A DNA stretch of 64,000 bases from Nelumbo lutea (GCA_022828595.1 JAKGHH010000004.1:57590664-57654663); one strand, 5' to 3'. Counted from the stretch's first letter, positions 1-11,960 are shown. The notes: generated by a model from the sequence alone, not told the origin. Made by a program: numbers and translations.

Positions 1-245
1 TTTAATCCGTTTATGAATTACAATATGAATAAGCTGAATGTCAGCATTCAGGAACTTAGCAATATGTTGCAGAGGGCCAAAGAACTGATTAAGAAGGATG
101 AGCCCGTAGCCATGCTTGTTGAAGCTGGCAAAAGGGCAAGAAAAGGAGGGCAAAGAGAAAGCCCTAGAAGAAGGCCACCAAACCCAAGAAACAAAGGAAA
201 GACAAGGCATCAGATGCCTGTCACTTTTGTAAGCAGACCGGCCAC
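1..245 (+). pseudogene. gag: C1 gag C-terminus with broken zinc knuckle
   Basis: C-terminal part of a copia Gag (capsid/nucleocapsid). The stretch reads MNYNMNKLNVSIQELSNMLQ and then a basic Lys/Arg-rich linker. The nucleocapsid knuckle C-x2-C-x4-H is readable at about 219-245 in another frame (Cys-His-Phe-Cys, then Thr-Gly-His), so a frameshift separates it from the upstream part. The Trp after the His is replaced by TAG at 246-248, where C4 has Trp. The same domain is better preserved in C4 (29651-30420). Confidence 0.8.
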
Positions 246-512
246 TAGAAGAGGAACAATCCTCAATACTTGGAATCTAGGAAAGGTAATTTCGAATCCT
301 ATGTCATAGAAACCAATTTGTTGGTAACTTTTGCATCTTGGTGTATTGACTCCGGGGCTTCAACTCATGCGTGTAACTCATTGCAGGGGTTCAAGGTAAG
401 CAGAAGGCTGAATGAAGGAGAGGTGACACTTAACTTGGGGACTTTTGCAAGTGTTGCAGCTGTGGCCATAGGAACCGTAGAATTAATTTTTAGAGAAAGA
501 TCAATTGTATAG
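246..512 (+). pseudogene. C1 aspartic protease remnant
   Basis: Retropepsin-type protease that would cut the Gag-Pol polyprotein inside the particle. The catalytic motif is visible as Trp-Cys-Ile-Asp-Ser-Gly-Ala-Ser-Thr-His-Ala-Cys around 339-375, the usual copia form (DSGAS). The downstream beta-strand region continues to TAG at 510-512. The frame is open from about 270 but has no proper start, as expected for an internal polyprotein domain. Equivalent segments occur in C2 (from 6571), C4 and C5. Confidence 0.85.
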
Positions 513-536
513 AAAGATTGTCTTTATGTAGAAAAT

Positions 537-1720
537 TTGAGAAGAAATCTGATTTCTATTTTAAAACTGTGTGCGAATGGATATTTTGTCTTATTTAGTA
601 ATATGATTACTATTAAAAGAAACAACAAATTCGTCGCATATGGAGAACTTGAGAATCATCTCTATGTTCTCCATCCTTCTATAGAAACTAAAATTGTCGA
701 AACTATGTCAGCTAATATCCCCAAAAAAAGGATCTATGATATAATTAATCCCACGTGCCTATGGCATTACTGACTTAGCCATATCAACATTGATCGTATC
801 ACAAGGTTGGTAAAGGACGGTCCTTTGGATTTTCTAACTATAGAAGATCTTCCCACTTGTGAGCCTTGCCATCAGGGTAAGATGATGAAATGGCCATTTA
901 ACGGTAAGACTGAAGATGTACGGGCACACTTGACCTTATACATACCGATGTATGTGGTCTCCTGAGTGTTGGGACTCATAACCAGTACATGTATTTCATT
1001 ACATTCACCAATGATTATTCTCGATATGGTTACGTGTACCTAACGAGACACAAGTCTGAATCCATTGAAAATTTCAAGGAGTTCAGACAAGAGGTCGAGA
1101 AATAGTTAGGAAGAGAAATTAAGACCCTTCGATCGGATCGAGGTGGCGAGTATCTCTCTGACGAATTCAAGGACTACTTGAAGGTCAACGGGATAGTATC
1201 ACAGTTGGCTCCTCCTTCTACACCACAACTCTACAGTGTTTCAGAGAGGAGGAATATGACCTTATTGGATATGGTCTGGTCACTTCTTGTACACTCAGAA
1301 TTACCCACATCCTTTTGGGATTACGCATTAGAGACTGCAATATACGTGCTGAATCGGGTTCCAACCAAATCGGTTACAAATACTCCATATGAACTTTGCA
1401 TCGGAAAGAAACCAAGTGTTAGACACTTAAGGATTTGGGGTTGTCCAGCACATGTTAAAAGAATGAGTGCAGACAAATTGGAATCCAAGACTAGTCGTTG
1501 CCTATTTGTAGGCTACCCCAAGGGCTCTATGGGCTACCTATTCTATGACCCTGGAGAACAGAAGGTGTTCGGTAGTCGGAATGCCCATTTTTTGGAGGAT
1601 GATTATATCTTGAACAATCATTGCCAAGAAGTTGTTCTTGATGAGGAGAGCTCAGGAGCAGTGGGAGGTGTCCCACAGGTTCCAAGTATTGACCAACCTA
1701 GAAGATCTACCCGGGTATAA
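537..1720 (+). pseudogene. C1 GAG-pre-integrase and integrase remnant
   Basis: The segment starts with the copia GAG-pre-integrase region (RRNLIS..KLC, then NPTCLWHY) and continues into integrase, which would insert the cDNA. The zinc-binding part is visible as Cys-Glu-Pro-Cys near 863. A TGA at 771-773 replaces the Arg of the HYRLGH motif. A one-base loss near 910 shifts the frame before the first catalytic Asp. From 1178 an open stretch of 180 codons holds the VSERRN segment with the catalytic Glu, LNRVPTKSV, RHLRIWGCPAHVKR and LFVGYPKG, all typical of copia integrase C-termini. The second catalytic Asp is in SDRGGEYLS at about 1135-1160. TAG at 1105-1107 replaces a Gln. Confidence 0.88.
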
Positions 1721-3025
1721 CCAGGATAGTTACCTAGTGGAATCCATGACTAGTGAGGAGGATCCCATGACTTATGCGGAAGCTATGTTGGACATAGATT
1801 CCTTGAAGTAGGTAGATGTCATGATAGCTGAGATGGACTCAATGGAGACCAGTTGAGTTTGGACTCTAGTAGATCCACCCCCCCCCGAGGGTAAAAGCAA
1901 TTGGTTACAATGGATTTATAAGAGGAAGAAGGGCTTCGATGGTAAGGTTAAGACCCACAAAGCTCATCTGGTGGTGAAAGGGTATACTTAGAAAGAGGGC
2001 ATTGATTATGAGGAAACCTTTTTGCCTGCGGCCATGTTTAAATCTGTTCGGATCCTGCTAGCTATAGCAGCATACCATGACTATGAGATTTGGTAAATTG
2101 GTGTCAAAACTGCATTCCTGAATGGAGATCTTACTGAAGATATATATGTGCAGCAACTGCAAGGTTTCATAGCTACGGGTCAGGAACACTTGGTATGTAA
2201 ATTAAATAGATCCATATGTGGACTTAAGCAAGCTTCTAGGAGTTGGAACATCTGGTTTGACTCTACTGCCAAAAAGTTTGGCTTTGAGCAGAATCCGGAT
2301 GGACCCTGTGTTTATAGAAAGTCCAGTGGGGACAAGGTTACATTCTTGGTTCTATATGTAGATGACATTCTACTCATTGGGAATGATGTAGGAATGTTGA
2401 CTACAGTGAAAGTATGGTTCTCACACAATTCTCCATGAAAGATCTTGGAGAAGCCTCCTATATACTAGGTATTCGACACTATAGAGATAGATCGAAGCAG
2501 ATAATAGGATTATCCCAATCTGCTTACAATGACAAAATTGTCAAGATATACATTATGGAGAACTCCAAGAAGGGAAATGTTCCTTTCAGACACCCAGTCA
2601 TTCTCTCCAAGAAGATGTCTCCCAAGACTTCTGAGGAGATTGAGGGCATGAAGGATGTTCCGTATGCCTCAACCATAGGGAGCATCATGTATGTCATGCT
2701 GTGCACTCGTCCTGACATTGCTCAGGCACTGAGTGTGGTAAGAAGATTTTAGGCCAACCCTGGGCAGGAGCATTGGACCGTTGTGAAAAATATAGTTAAG
2801 TACCTTCGAAGGACAAAAGAGTTTTCTCTAGTATTCGATGCTAGCTCACTACAGATCCAGGGGTATACTGATGCTGATTTCTAGTCATATCCAGATGATA
2901 GAAAGTATACATCTAGGTATATTTTCATGATAGGATTGTGTGTTGTTTGCTGGAAAAGCAACAAATAGGGGTCCACGGCAGACTCCCCAACCGAAGCCGA
3001 ATACATTGCCGCAAGTGAAGTTGCC
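1721..3025 (+). pseudogene. C1 reverse transcriptase and N-terminal RNase H
   Basis: Copia reverse transcriptase, which copies element RNA into cDNA, in several broken frames. Recognisable pieces are the RT N-terminus near 1860-2000, FLNGDLTEDIYVQQ-like text at about 2115-2155, LNRSICGLKQASRSW at 2200-2245, and the active site YVDD followed by ILLIGND at about 2355-2380. RNase H begins near 2750 with the GYTDAD segment (about 2862) and the EAEYIAASE region just before the split at 3025. Internal stops include TAG replacing Trp near 1809 and TAA near 2094. The domain continues after the inserted gypsy LTR at 4475. Confidence 0.87.
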
Positions 3026-4469
3026 TAATAGCTATGATTATAACCCTAGCAAGTGCACTAGTTATCAAGTAGTATAAAAATATCATTCCCACGAGGATTT
3101 AACAAAATAAATATTAGAACTACAACATTCCTTAATTATTTGGACAATCGATATTCAGATTTAAGGCTAAGAACTAATGAAAAAACAGAAATAGAAAAAC
3201 AAGAGTAGAAGTAGCAATGCTGAAGTATATAATGATTGGTTGAATTCGCTAGGGCTTTCGGTCCACCTAACCATTCCAATGAATATTAATGGATGAGATT
3301 ATCCAAGATAATTTGTCATTGCCATAAGCTGAAGTCTTTCCAATTTTATTTAATATTCTCTCTCGAGATATACTAAAACTACTTCTATCAGGTAACCTCT
3401 CGATCTCTCAACTAGAGTTCTCAAGGTAGAAGCGCATTAAGTTTAAGAAAAAACTATTACATTCAGATGAATCATGTGTATATTTCCCTATATACCATTC
3501 AATTTACACCATGAATTATGTGGTCAGTTATGTGAATTCCTCTCTCGATTCATTCACATATGCCTGATCAATAAGAGATGGTCACTCCTAATAGCATTAA
3601 GCAAGATAATTCATATACTATATGAAAATAACAATCTTGAATAAATCAGAATAAAAATATATTCATTGATATGATTAGGCTTTTCACAATCCTAACTACA
3701 GATAAATTAGTTCATATTAGTAGAAGTAAAATAAACAAGAGGAAAGAAAGAACTCATGGTTTCGCCCTTGGAGTTGAGTTCTCCTCTTCTCCTTGCCGCC
3801 AACTTCTTCTTGCAGTCTTCTTGCTTTCTTGGCTGGTTGCTTCTCTACTTCTTGATGCCTCTCTAGTCTGCCCCCTACCCCTTTATATAGCTTAAGGGGA
3901 GGGGGTGGTCTCCTACTCTTGAAGTTAATCTCTCAAAAATAGAAAGTCCTAGTCTAATCCTACTCTTATCTCTTTATCTAATGAACTTAATATCTTTATC
4001 TTTATGGGATTACATCATAAATTTAGATCTGATAAGACTCTTCTTAGTTTCTTGTTCTTGGATTCGTATTAGACCTCTTCTGCGAATTGGGATGCTGCTA
4101 GGCTTTTCTACAAGTTGGGTTTAAGCTGCGGATTGGGCCTTCCTACGAATTTGCCCTGACTTCGAGCCCAGATTTAACTTCCATGCAGGCCGAATTTGCA
4201 AAATCCCAAACTAGAAAGTTGTGGCTTTTTCTCCTATCTATCCAGTGGGTCATCAATCATCCCAGTCGGATTTTGGATAAACGAGTTAGGCCCAGATTAC
4301 TGTACAGTGCCGCAAATGTGAAAAATCATCCGATTTACCTTCCTTTGCTCCTGATGCTTCTTTCATGCCTTGAACCGAAATACAAGAAAAATGAGTCCAA
4401 TTAAGTACTAATTAAGTATCTAAGATAGAATATTTGGGGATAAAAATGTGATAAATTCTACTCTCATCA
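3026..4469 (-). mobile_element. Solo gypsy LTR (G4 family) in C1 RNase H
   Basis: A single LTR in minus orientation with no internal region. It matches the G4 LTR at 44461-45970: its left end TAATAGCTAT corresponds to TGATAGCTAT there (one terminal base mutated), and its right end reads CTACTCTCATCA. The direct repeats TTGCC (3021-3025) and CTGCC (4470-4474) flank it, a 5-bp target duplication with one mismatch. Removing the insert restores the RNase H reading (AASE.. then AKEV..). It is the product of recombination between the LTRs of a full insertion. Short open frames inside it (3671-3895, 4183-4404) are not genes. Confidence 0.9.
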
Positions 4470-4474
4470 CTGCC

Positions 4475-4770
4475 AAAGAAGTCATGTGGATGAAAATTTT
4501 CATTCATGAATTGGGAGTAGTTCCGTCTAGCACATCACCAATCTCGTTGTTCTGTGACAACAATGCAACTTTTGCTCAGGGTAAGGAGCCACGAGCCCAC
4601 TCGAAGTCGAAGCACATTGAAAGGAAGTACCACGTACTATAGAAGATTTTTGGTAGAGGGGACATCCTGATTCAGAAGATAGCGTCAGCAGAGAATGTAG
4701 CAGACCCATTGACTATGCCACTCACACAGAAAGTGTTTGAGAAACACGTGGAAAGTTTGGGAGTCTAACT
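4475..4770 (+). pseudogene. C1 RNase H C-terminal part
   Basis: Continuation of RNase H after the solo LTR. The text runs AKEVMWMKIFIHELGVVPSS, then CDNN with a catalytic-type Asp, then HSKSKHIERKYHVL, the conserved copia C-terminal signature. TAG at 4640-4642 breaks the frame. The polyprotein end (DPLT..PL, EKHVE) is readable to about 4770. Only about 33 bp then separate it from the LTR, with a weak purine-rich stretch AAAATGCGAGA just before 4804 in the polypurine position. Confidence 0.85.
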
Positions 4771-4803
4771 TATACCAGATTGGACCTAAGTGAAAATGCG
4801 AGA

Positions 4804-6568
4804 TGTTAGACAATGTATGCCCTTTAGCTCCAATCAGATTGATGTACATTATGACATTTATTGTAAATGAATAAAGTACATATTTGATTCATGTTATAGT
4901 GGTGTGTTTTTGTGTAATACCCTTAAACTGGACACTTATAAGATTCAAGTTAGTTTAGAATGTTTATAGCCGTTGGATAAGTCTAGGGAGATTTATCCTA
5001 CTAAGGCTGACACTGATGTGCCACCAAGTGTTGGGGTGGCCTGTCTCAACTGCCAGGGTGAGACCCGAGGTACATGTAGTGTAGGTTTACTTGAAACCTT
5101 GAACCGAAACAGATTTCCAGTATTGCCCTGAACCTTGGTGATTAGTGAGCAAAACTGGAAAGTTACACCTGACTCCTAGACTCGATTATGATGCTACACT
5201 AGGTGTCGAATTGGGCTGTCTTTGATATGCCAATCAGTGAGATCCTTAGTAGGGGTCAAAACCTAGGTATGTTGGGACAGTCTGAGAATTCATCTGAGTG
5301 GGTGATCATAGTGATAGGATCAGCTCCTTTATCGGACAAAGATAATGCTTGGGGATGCACTCTCTCTAATGGAAACCAAGACTGCCGGCAGCCGATTTCA
5401 ATCGTTAAAATTTGTTTTGCAAAATATATTTACATACAAATATACATATATATTATGGTTTGAAAATGTTTGCAAAAAGGTTTTAATTCTCGGGATCCAT
5501 GTGAGTAGAGAGTGCAGCACTGTTCCTTGCAGTCGAGGGAGAGGTCCTCTCTTGTCGGGTAGTGTTTGATCATTATGGGCTAAGAGGTAAAGTGTAAGAC
5601 CATTGAGGGTAATACCTAATGGGCTAATCTTGCATCTGCCCACAATCCTTGGGTTTTTATTAGGTGGCTTGGCCCAGGGACCACTTAGTGTAAGTGTTGG
5701 GCCCATTAGAAGTCCATGTGATGGGCATCAGGGGGTTCACTGCCTTTTCAATGAATTCGGCCAGGCCTTGTAACAGAGGCTGGGCTGAACCCATGTGGCT
5801 GATGTGTAGATCAATGTTTGGGTCCCACACCATACAAAGAAGCCCAACTGGGCAGTAGTTTGGAAGGTTAATGAGCACATAGACTTATTGGGCCTAAAGC
5901 CCATCTCGAATTAGTTTAGTTGGACTAATTAAAGAGGGGTGGATTTGGGATTGGATCAATAAATAGGATAGGGTATACCCTATCCACTCAGAGAGTCTAG
6001 ATCTGAATACAGATTTGGATCTAGAAACCTCCTAATGAGATTAGGAGAGGGTTGATCTAATCTACAGATAAGATAAGGTCTTATTCTTATCTCTTAAAGA
6101 GAACTCCTTATCCAAATACAGATTTGGATTAGGAAACTCCTAATGAGATTAGGAGCTCTCTTTAAGCTTATTAAAGGAGGAGGGGGTGAACCATTCAGCC
6201 CATCACAGCATCTAGAGATCAGATCTCAGATCACTCAGAGAGAAGACAACAACAGTGTGACTGCACCATCTTCTCCCTACGTTCTCCTCCAGTTGCCGCC
6301 ATAGCCAGTTCGAACTCCATTGTTGTAGGAGCAATCAAGAAGCATTCTTGATATCAATTTTTGGTGAAAAACAGATTGGGTGTCATGCTCACCAACCCTC
6401 CAAAAAATTCTTGGCGAAGGATTCGATTCTTTGGAAGAACACTATTGATTCTGCTACACCCCGCACTGTGTCATTTTTAGTGGGAGCAGTTTTTGGATCC
6501 TTCTTGGAATTTCGCCCAACGTACCTACAGGGTTCGGCCATCCATATGATGGATCTCTCATCCTTTCA
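4804..6568 (+). repeat. Copia LTR, plus orientation (3' LTR of C1)
   Basis: 1765-bp LTR starting TGTTAGACA and ending CCTTTCA. It aligns by eye over its whole length with the other Copia LTRs of the window (6988-8895, 24160-25895, 26184-28130 and the minus copies). The U3 start carries the GTAAATGAATAAAG block, and the 3' end carries the CCATATGATGGATCTC block. Open frames within it (5203-5463, 5345-5569 and the reverse 5398-5706) recur in every LTR copy with different breaks, so they are not genes. The base after the LTR belongs to C2. Confidence 0.9.
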
Positions 6569-6987
6569 TAATGTGTAATACATTGCAGGGGTTCAGAGAA
6601 AGCAAAAGGTTGAATGATGATAAGGTGGTTCTTTACTTGGGGACTTCTACAACAGTTGTAGCTACAACTATAGGAACTGTAGATTTATTTTTCAAAGAAA
6701 GAATTGTAACACCTAAAGATTGTCTTTATGTACCATTCTTAAGAAGAAATTTTATTTCAGTTTCAAAACTGTGTAAGGATGGTTATTATATTCTATTTAG
6801 TGATACGATTACTATGAAATTGAATAACAAATTCCGTACTCACAGAGAACTTGAGAATGGTCACTATGTCCTCCGTTCTTCTCTAGAAATGAACATAACC
6901 AGGACTACATCAGATCCTAACCCTAAGAAAAGAACACGTGATGCGGTTAATCCCACATGCATGTGGCATTACTGACTTGGCCATATC
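6569..6987 (+). pseudogene. C2 protease tail and GAG-pre-integrase
   Basis: Open for 134 codons from 6571. It starts just after the catalytic Asp of the protease (CNTLQGFRESKRLNDD..) and passes through KDCLYVPFLRRNFISVSKLC and SDTITMKLNNKF to NPTCMWHY. TGA at 6973-6975 replaces the Arg codon of the next motif, exactly as in C1 and C4. The DSGAS active site itself is upstream of the junction with the C1 LTR and is missing. The segment ends at the ATATC target duplication. Confidence 0.85.
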
Positions 6988-8895
6988 TGTTAGATAGTGT
7001 ATGCCCTTAGCTCCAATCAAAATGATGTACATTATGACATTTAATGTAAATGAATGAAATACATATTTAATTCATGTTATTATGGCGTGTTTCTATGTAA
7101 TACCCATAAATTGGACACATATGAGACTCGTGTTAGTTTAGAATCTCCATAACCGTTGGATAGATCTGGGGAGATATATCCTGCCAAGGATAACACTGAT
7201 GTACCGCCATTTTGGTTGGGGTGGCTTGTCTTAGCTGCCAGGGTGAAACCTGAGGTACATGCAGTGTGGGTTTTCTTGAAACTCTGAACCGGACCAGAAT
7301 TCCAGTATTGCCCTGGACCTTAGAGATAGATGGACAAAACTGGACTGTTACACCTGACCCCTAGACTCGATTATGATACTACACTAGGTGTCGGATTAGG
7401 CTGTTTTTTATATGCCAATCAATGAGTTCCTTAGAGGGGGTCAAAACCTAGGTATGTTGGGACAGTTCGAGAATTCATCTGATTGCGTGATCATAGTGAC
7501 AGGATCAGCCCCTTTGTCGGAAAAAGTGAATGATCGAGGATGCACTCTCTCTGATGAAAACCAAAACTGCCGACAGTCGATTTCAACCTTTGAAATTTGT
7601 TTTGCAAAATATATTTATATAGAGATATACATATATATTAAGGTTTCAAAATGTTTGCAAAATGTTCTAATTCCCAAGATCCATGTGAGTAGAGAGTGCA
7701 GCATTGTACCTTGCAGCTGAGGGAGAGGTCCTCTCTTGTCGGGCAATGTTTGATCATTATGGGCTGAGAGGTTAAGTGTTAAATCATTGAGGGTAATACC
7801 TAATGCGCTAATCTTGCATCTGCACACATTCATTGGGTTTTTATAAGGTGACTTGATCCAAGTACCATTTAGTGTAAATGTTGGGCTCATTAAGAGCTCA
7901 TGGTGATGGACTCAGGGGTTCATTGTTTCCTACTGTGAATTCAACCAGGCCTTGTAATAGAGGCTGGGCTGAACCCATGTGGTTGATGTGTAGATCAATG
8001 TTTGAGTCCCACGCCATACAAGGACATCCAACTGGGCAGCAGTTTAGAGGATAAATGAGCATAAAGCCAATTTGAATTGGCTTAATAAGATTAATTAAAG
8101 AGGGGCAATTATGGGATTTAGATCAGCAGAAAGGATAAGGGATTGTCCCTATCCACTCAGAGAGTTTAGATCCAAATAGAGATTTGGATTAGGAAACTCC
8201 TAATTAGATTAGGAGGGTTGATCTTTATCTACAAATAAGATAAGGGATTATCCTTATCTCTTAAAGAGAGTCCAAAACCAAATACAAGATTTGGATTAGG
8301 AAACTCCTAATGGGATTAGGAGATGCTCTCTTTAAGGTTATAAATAGAGGAGTAGGGTAAACCTCCAGATTATCCTTCTGTCTACTGATACAAGAGAGAA
8401 GATAGCATACAGTTGGATTGCCTCTATCTTCTACTCTTGTTGTCTCCTGCTATTGCCGCCATACCAGTTCAATCTCCACCTGTAGGAGCGATCAAGAAAG
8501 GTTCTTAATATTATCTTTTGGAGAAAAGATAATCAGAAGTCGTGCTCACCTGCCCTCCATTGAATTCTTGCTGAAAATTTTGGTTCTTGCTGAAGAACCA
8601 CTCTACTGATTTTGCTCCACCCTACATTGTGTCATCTTCAGTGGGAGCGGTCTTTGGTATTCTCCTTGGAAGTGAACACCTTCGTTGGGGGTTACTATTA
8701 CACTGTATCAGGTATATCCCTCTCCTACCTTTTGGTTTCAGATTTAGTTCGGTTTGGGTTCAAGATTGATCATTGAAAATGCAGTTTTCTAAAATAGGGA
8801 ATGTGATTCCCATGTGGGAGAGAGAGATTTTTGAAAATTTGTCCAATCTTCCTGTAGGGTTCGGCCATCCATATGATGGATCTCTCATCCCTTCA
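6988..8895 (+). mobile_element. Solo Copia LTR with ATATC duplication, inside C2
   Basis: 1908-bp LTR from TGTTAGATAG to CATCCCTTCA, flanked by perfect direct repeats ATATC (6983-6987 and 8896-8900). Removing it rejoins the C2 reading from the GAG-pre-integrase motif into ITRLVKDG. No internal region or second LTR is present, so this is a solo LTR inserted into a member of its own family. A TATA-like TTATAAATAG lies near 8338-8347, about 560 bp before the LTR end, a plausible U3/R promoter. Open frames at 7412-7720 and 8418-8609 are LTR noise. Confidence 0.92.
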
Positions 8896-8900
8896 ATATC

Positions 8901-10095
8901 AGCATAGATTGTATCACAAGATTGGTAAAGGATGGTCATTTGGATTTTCTAACTGTATAAGACCTTCCAACTTGTGAACCTTGCCTTTAGGGTAATATGA
9001 TGAAATGGCCATTTACGGGTAAGTCTGAAAGATCAACAGGCACACTTGACCTGATAAATACTGATGTATGTGGTCCCATGAATGTTAGGACACGCAACCA
9101 GCACTGCTATTTCATAAATTTTACCGATGATTATTCTCAGCATGGTTATGTGTATCTAATGAGACATAAGTCTGAATCTTTCGAAAAGTTCGAGTTCAGA
9201 CAAGAAGTCGAGAAACAGTTGGGGAGACAGATCAAAGCCCTTCGATCACATCGAGGAGGTGAATATCTCTCTGAAAAATTGAGGGACTACTTTAAGGATG
9301 ATGGGATTATATCACAATTGTCTCCTCCTGCTACACCACAATTAAATGGTGTATCAGAGAGGAGAAACTGGACTCTATTAGATATGGTCCGATCACTCTT
9401 CGTACATTTAAAACTACCTATATCCTTTTGGGGACACGCATTGGAGACTGCTGTATATGTGTTGAACTAGGTTCCAACCAAATCCATTCCTAAAACTCCC
9501 TATGAGTTGTAGGCTGGTAAGAAAACCAAGTGTGAGACACTTGAAGATTTGGGGTTGTCTGGCACATGTTAAAAGAACAAGTGCTAACAAATTTGAAACC
9601 AAGACCAACCATTACCTATTTGTAGGCTACCCCAAAAGTTATGTAGGATACCTCTTCTATGACCCAAGAGAGCAAAAATTGTTTTGTAGTTGAAATGTCT
9701 ACTTCTTGGAAGAAGATTACATCTTGAACGATCATCGTTAGGAAATTGCTCTTGATGAGGAGAGCTAAGGAGTGGGAGATGTCCCACGGGTTCCAGATAA
9801 TACCCAACTTAGAAGATCTACCTAGGTTTCTAGACCTCTAGTTCATTACGGCTATGATCAAGAAAGTTATTTGATGGAATCCATGATCAATGAGAAATAT
9901 CCCATGACATATGCAGAAGCTATGTTGGACATAGATTCCTTGATGTAAGTAGATGCCATGGAAGTCGAGATGGACTCAAGAAAACCAATAGAGTCTGGAC
10001 TCTCATAGACCCACCCCCTGGGGTGAAAGCAATTGGTTGCAAATGGATCTACAAGAGGAAGAAGGGCCCTAATGGAAAGGTTGAGACCTATATAG
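8901..10095 (+). pseudogene. C2 integrase and start of RT
   Basis: Integrase from the Cys-x2-Cys region (about 8968-8990) through the core. The frame 8997-9470 shows LDLINTDVCGP with the first catalytic Asp, DDYSQHGYVYLMRHKSES, then SHRGGEYLS, where His replaces the second catalytic Asp found in the other copies, and VSERRN with the catalytic Glu. TAG codons at 9468-9470 and 9509-9511 and TGA at 9692-9694 stand at Arg, Trp and Arg positions of the sister copies. The RT N-terminus (IGCKWIYKRKKGP) is readable near 10030-10070 and stops at the TATAG repeat of the next insertion. Confidence 0.86.
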
Positions 10096-11960
10096 TGAAG
10101 GAATGAGAGATCCATCATATGGATGGCCGAACCCTGCAAGTAGGTTGGGCAAAATTTCTAAAATTTCCTCTCCCTTCATTTGGGAATCACATTCCCTGTT
10201 TTAGAAAATCTGCATTTTCAATGATCAATCTTGAACCATAAACCGAACCAGATCTGAAACTAGAAGAAGGAGAGGGATATACCTAATACGGAGAAACAGT
10301 ATCTCCCAATGGAGGTGTTCACGCCCAAGGAAGGAACCAAAAACTGCTCCCACTGAAGATGGCGTAGTGTAGGATGGAGCAGAATCAGTAATGTTCGTCC
10401 AACAAACTGAACCCTTCACAAAAATTCGTTGGAGGCTATGAGCACAACTACATATCAACCTTTCTCCAAAGGATGATATCAAGATCCAATCTTGATCATT
10501 CCTGCTTGAAAGAGGAGATCGAACTGGCAGTTATGGCGGTGGCAGGAAGGAGGCGGCAAGGAGAAAATAGCAGAGTCTCACTGTGTGCTATGTTATCTCT
10601 CTGAATTTTGAGAATGTGATCTTCTAAAAGCTACCGCCCCCTTCTCCTTTTATAACCTTAAAGGTATCAACTCCTAATCTCATTAGGAGTTGTTGATCCA
10701 AATCATATTTGGATCTGAATTCCCATTAAGAGATAAGGATAGACCCTTATCTTATCTACAGATTAGATCAGCCCTCTCCTAATCTTATAAGGAGGTTTCT
10801 AGATCTGAATTTGTATTCAGATTTGGACTATCTGAGTGGATAGGGTAAGACCCTATCCTATCAGCTAATCTAATATCAGATTTGCCCCTTTCTTTAATTG
10901 ATCAAATCAGCCCAGTTCAAAATGGGCTTTAGGCCCAATAAATATATGTGCTCACTTAGCCTTCCAAATTGCTGCTTTTATGGCATGGGACCCAAGCATT
11001 GATCTACACATCAGCCACAAGGGTTCGGCCCAGCCTTTGTTACAAGGCCAAGCCGAATTCACTGGAAAACCCAATGAACCCCCTAAGCCCATCACATGGG
11101 TTTTATGGGCCCAACACTTACACTAAGTGATCCTAGGCCAAGCCACCTTGTAACACCCAGGGACTATGGGCAGATGCAAGATTATCCCATCAGGTATTAC
11201 CCTCAATTGTCTTATACTTAATCTCTCAGCCCATAATGATCAAACATTGCTCGACAAGAGAGGACCTCTCCCTCGGCTGCAAGGAACAGTGTTGCACTCT
11301 CTGCTCACATGGATCCTGGGAATTAAAACCTTTTGCAAACAATTTGAAACCGTAATATATATTTATATCCGTATATAAAATATATTTTGCAAAACAATTT
11401 TCAACAATTGAAATCGGCTGCCGGCAGTCTTGGTTTCTATCAAAGAGAGTGCATCCCCAATCATTACCTTTGTCCGACAAAGGGGCTGATTCTGTCACTA
11501 TGATCACCTACTAAGATGAATTCTCGGACTATCCCAACATACCCAGGTTTTGACCCCCTCTAAGGATCTCACTGATTGGCATATCAAAGACATCCAAATC
11601 CGACACCTAGTGCAGTATCATAATCAAGTCTAGGGGTTATGTGTAACTTTCCAATTTTGCCCACTAATCTCTAAGGTGCAGGGCAATATTGGAAATCTGG
11701 TCCAGTTCAGGGTTTCAAGTAAACCTACACTGCAAGTGCTTTGGGTCTCACACTGGCAACTGAGACAAGCCACCCCAACACTTGGCAGCACACCAGTGTC
11801 AGCCTTGGCAGGATAAATCTCCCCAGACTTATCAAATGGCTGTGAACATTCTAAACTAATACGATTCTCATTAATTATCTAGTTTAAGGGTATTACACAG
11901 AAACACACCACAAGAACATGAATCAAATATGTACTTTATTCATTTACAATAAATGTCACA
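10096..11960 (-). mobile_element. Solo Copia LTR, minus strand, inside C2 RT
   Basis: LTR in reverse orientation: its left end TGAAGGAATGAGAG is the complement of the LTR 3' end. The right end stops at AAATGTCACA and lacks about 45 bp up to the expected CTAACA terminus, so the LTR start is deleted. The flanking repeats are TATAG (10091-10095) and TATAA (11961-11965), a 5-bp duplication with one mismatch. RT reading continues beyond it (GTTGCAAAAGGGTACAC). Reverse frames at 9867-10139, 10225-10482 and 11226-11507 are LTR sequence, not genes. Confidence 0.88.

Larger units (their letters stand above)
1..6568 (+). mobile_element. Copia LTR retrotransposon C1, 5' part outside window
   Basis: Remnant of a Ty1/copia element in the copia order gag, protease, integrase, reverse transcriptase, RNase H, then a 3' LTR at 4804-6568. 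The window opens inside gag, so the 5' LTR, primer site and leader are not visible. A solo gypsy LTR splits the RNase H domain at 3026-4469. The reading frame is broken by many stops and frameshifts, so the copy cannot encode a polyprotein. Directly after the 3' LTR the sequence resumes inside the protease of another Copia (C2), so C1 probably inserted into C2. The matching left flank and duplication lie before position 1. Long LTRs and the integrase wording suggest the Angela/BARE lineage, which is an inference. Confidence 0.9.

Noticed and set aside
246..248. TAG in the Gag knuckle of C1 and C5 as a possible programmed readthrough stop
   Set aside because: C4 has Trp (TGG) at the place, and TGG to TAG is the transition seen throughout these decayed copies.
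5203..5706. Recurrent 70-100-codon frames in Copia LTRs (also 7412-7890, 24563-25007, 26587-27031, 42868-43388)
   Set aside because: They occur only because LTR copies are similar. Frames are opened and closed by different mutations in each copy and show no coding signature.
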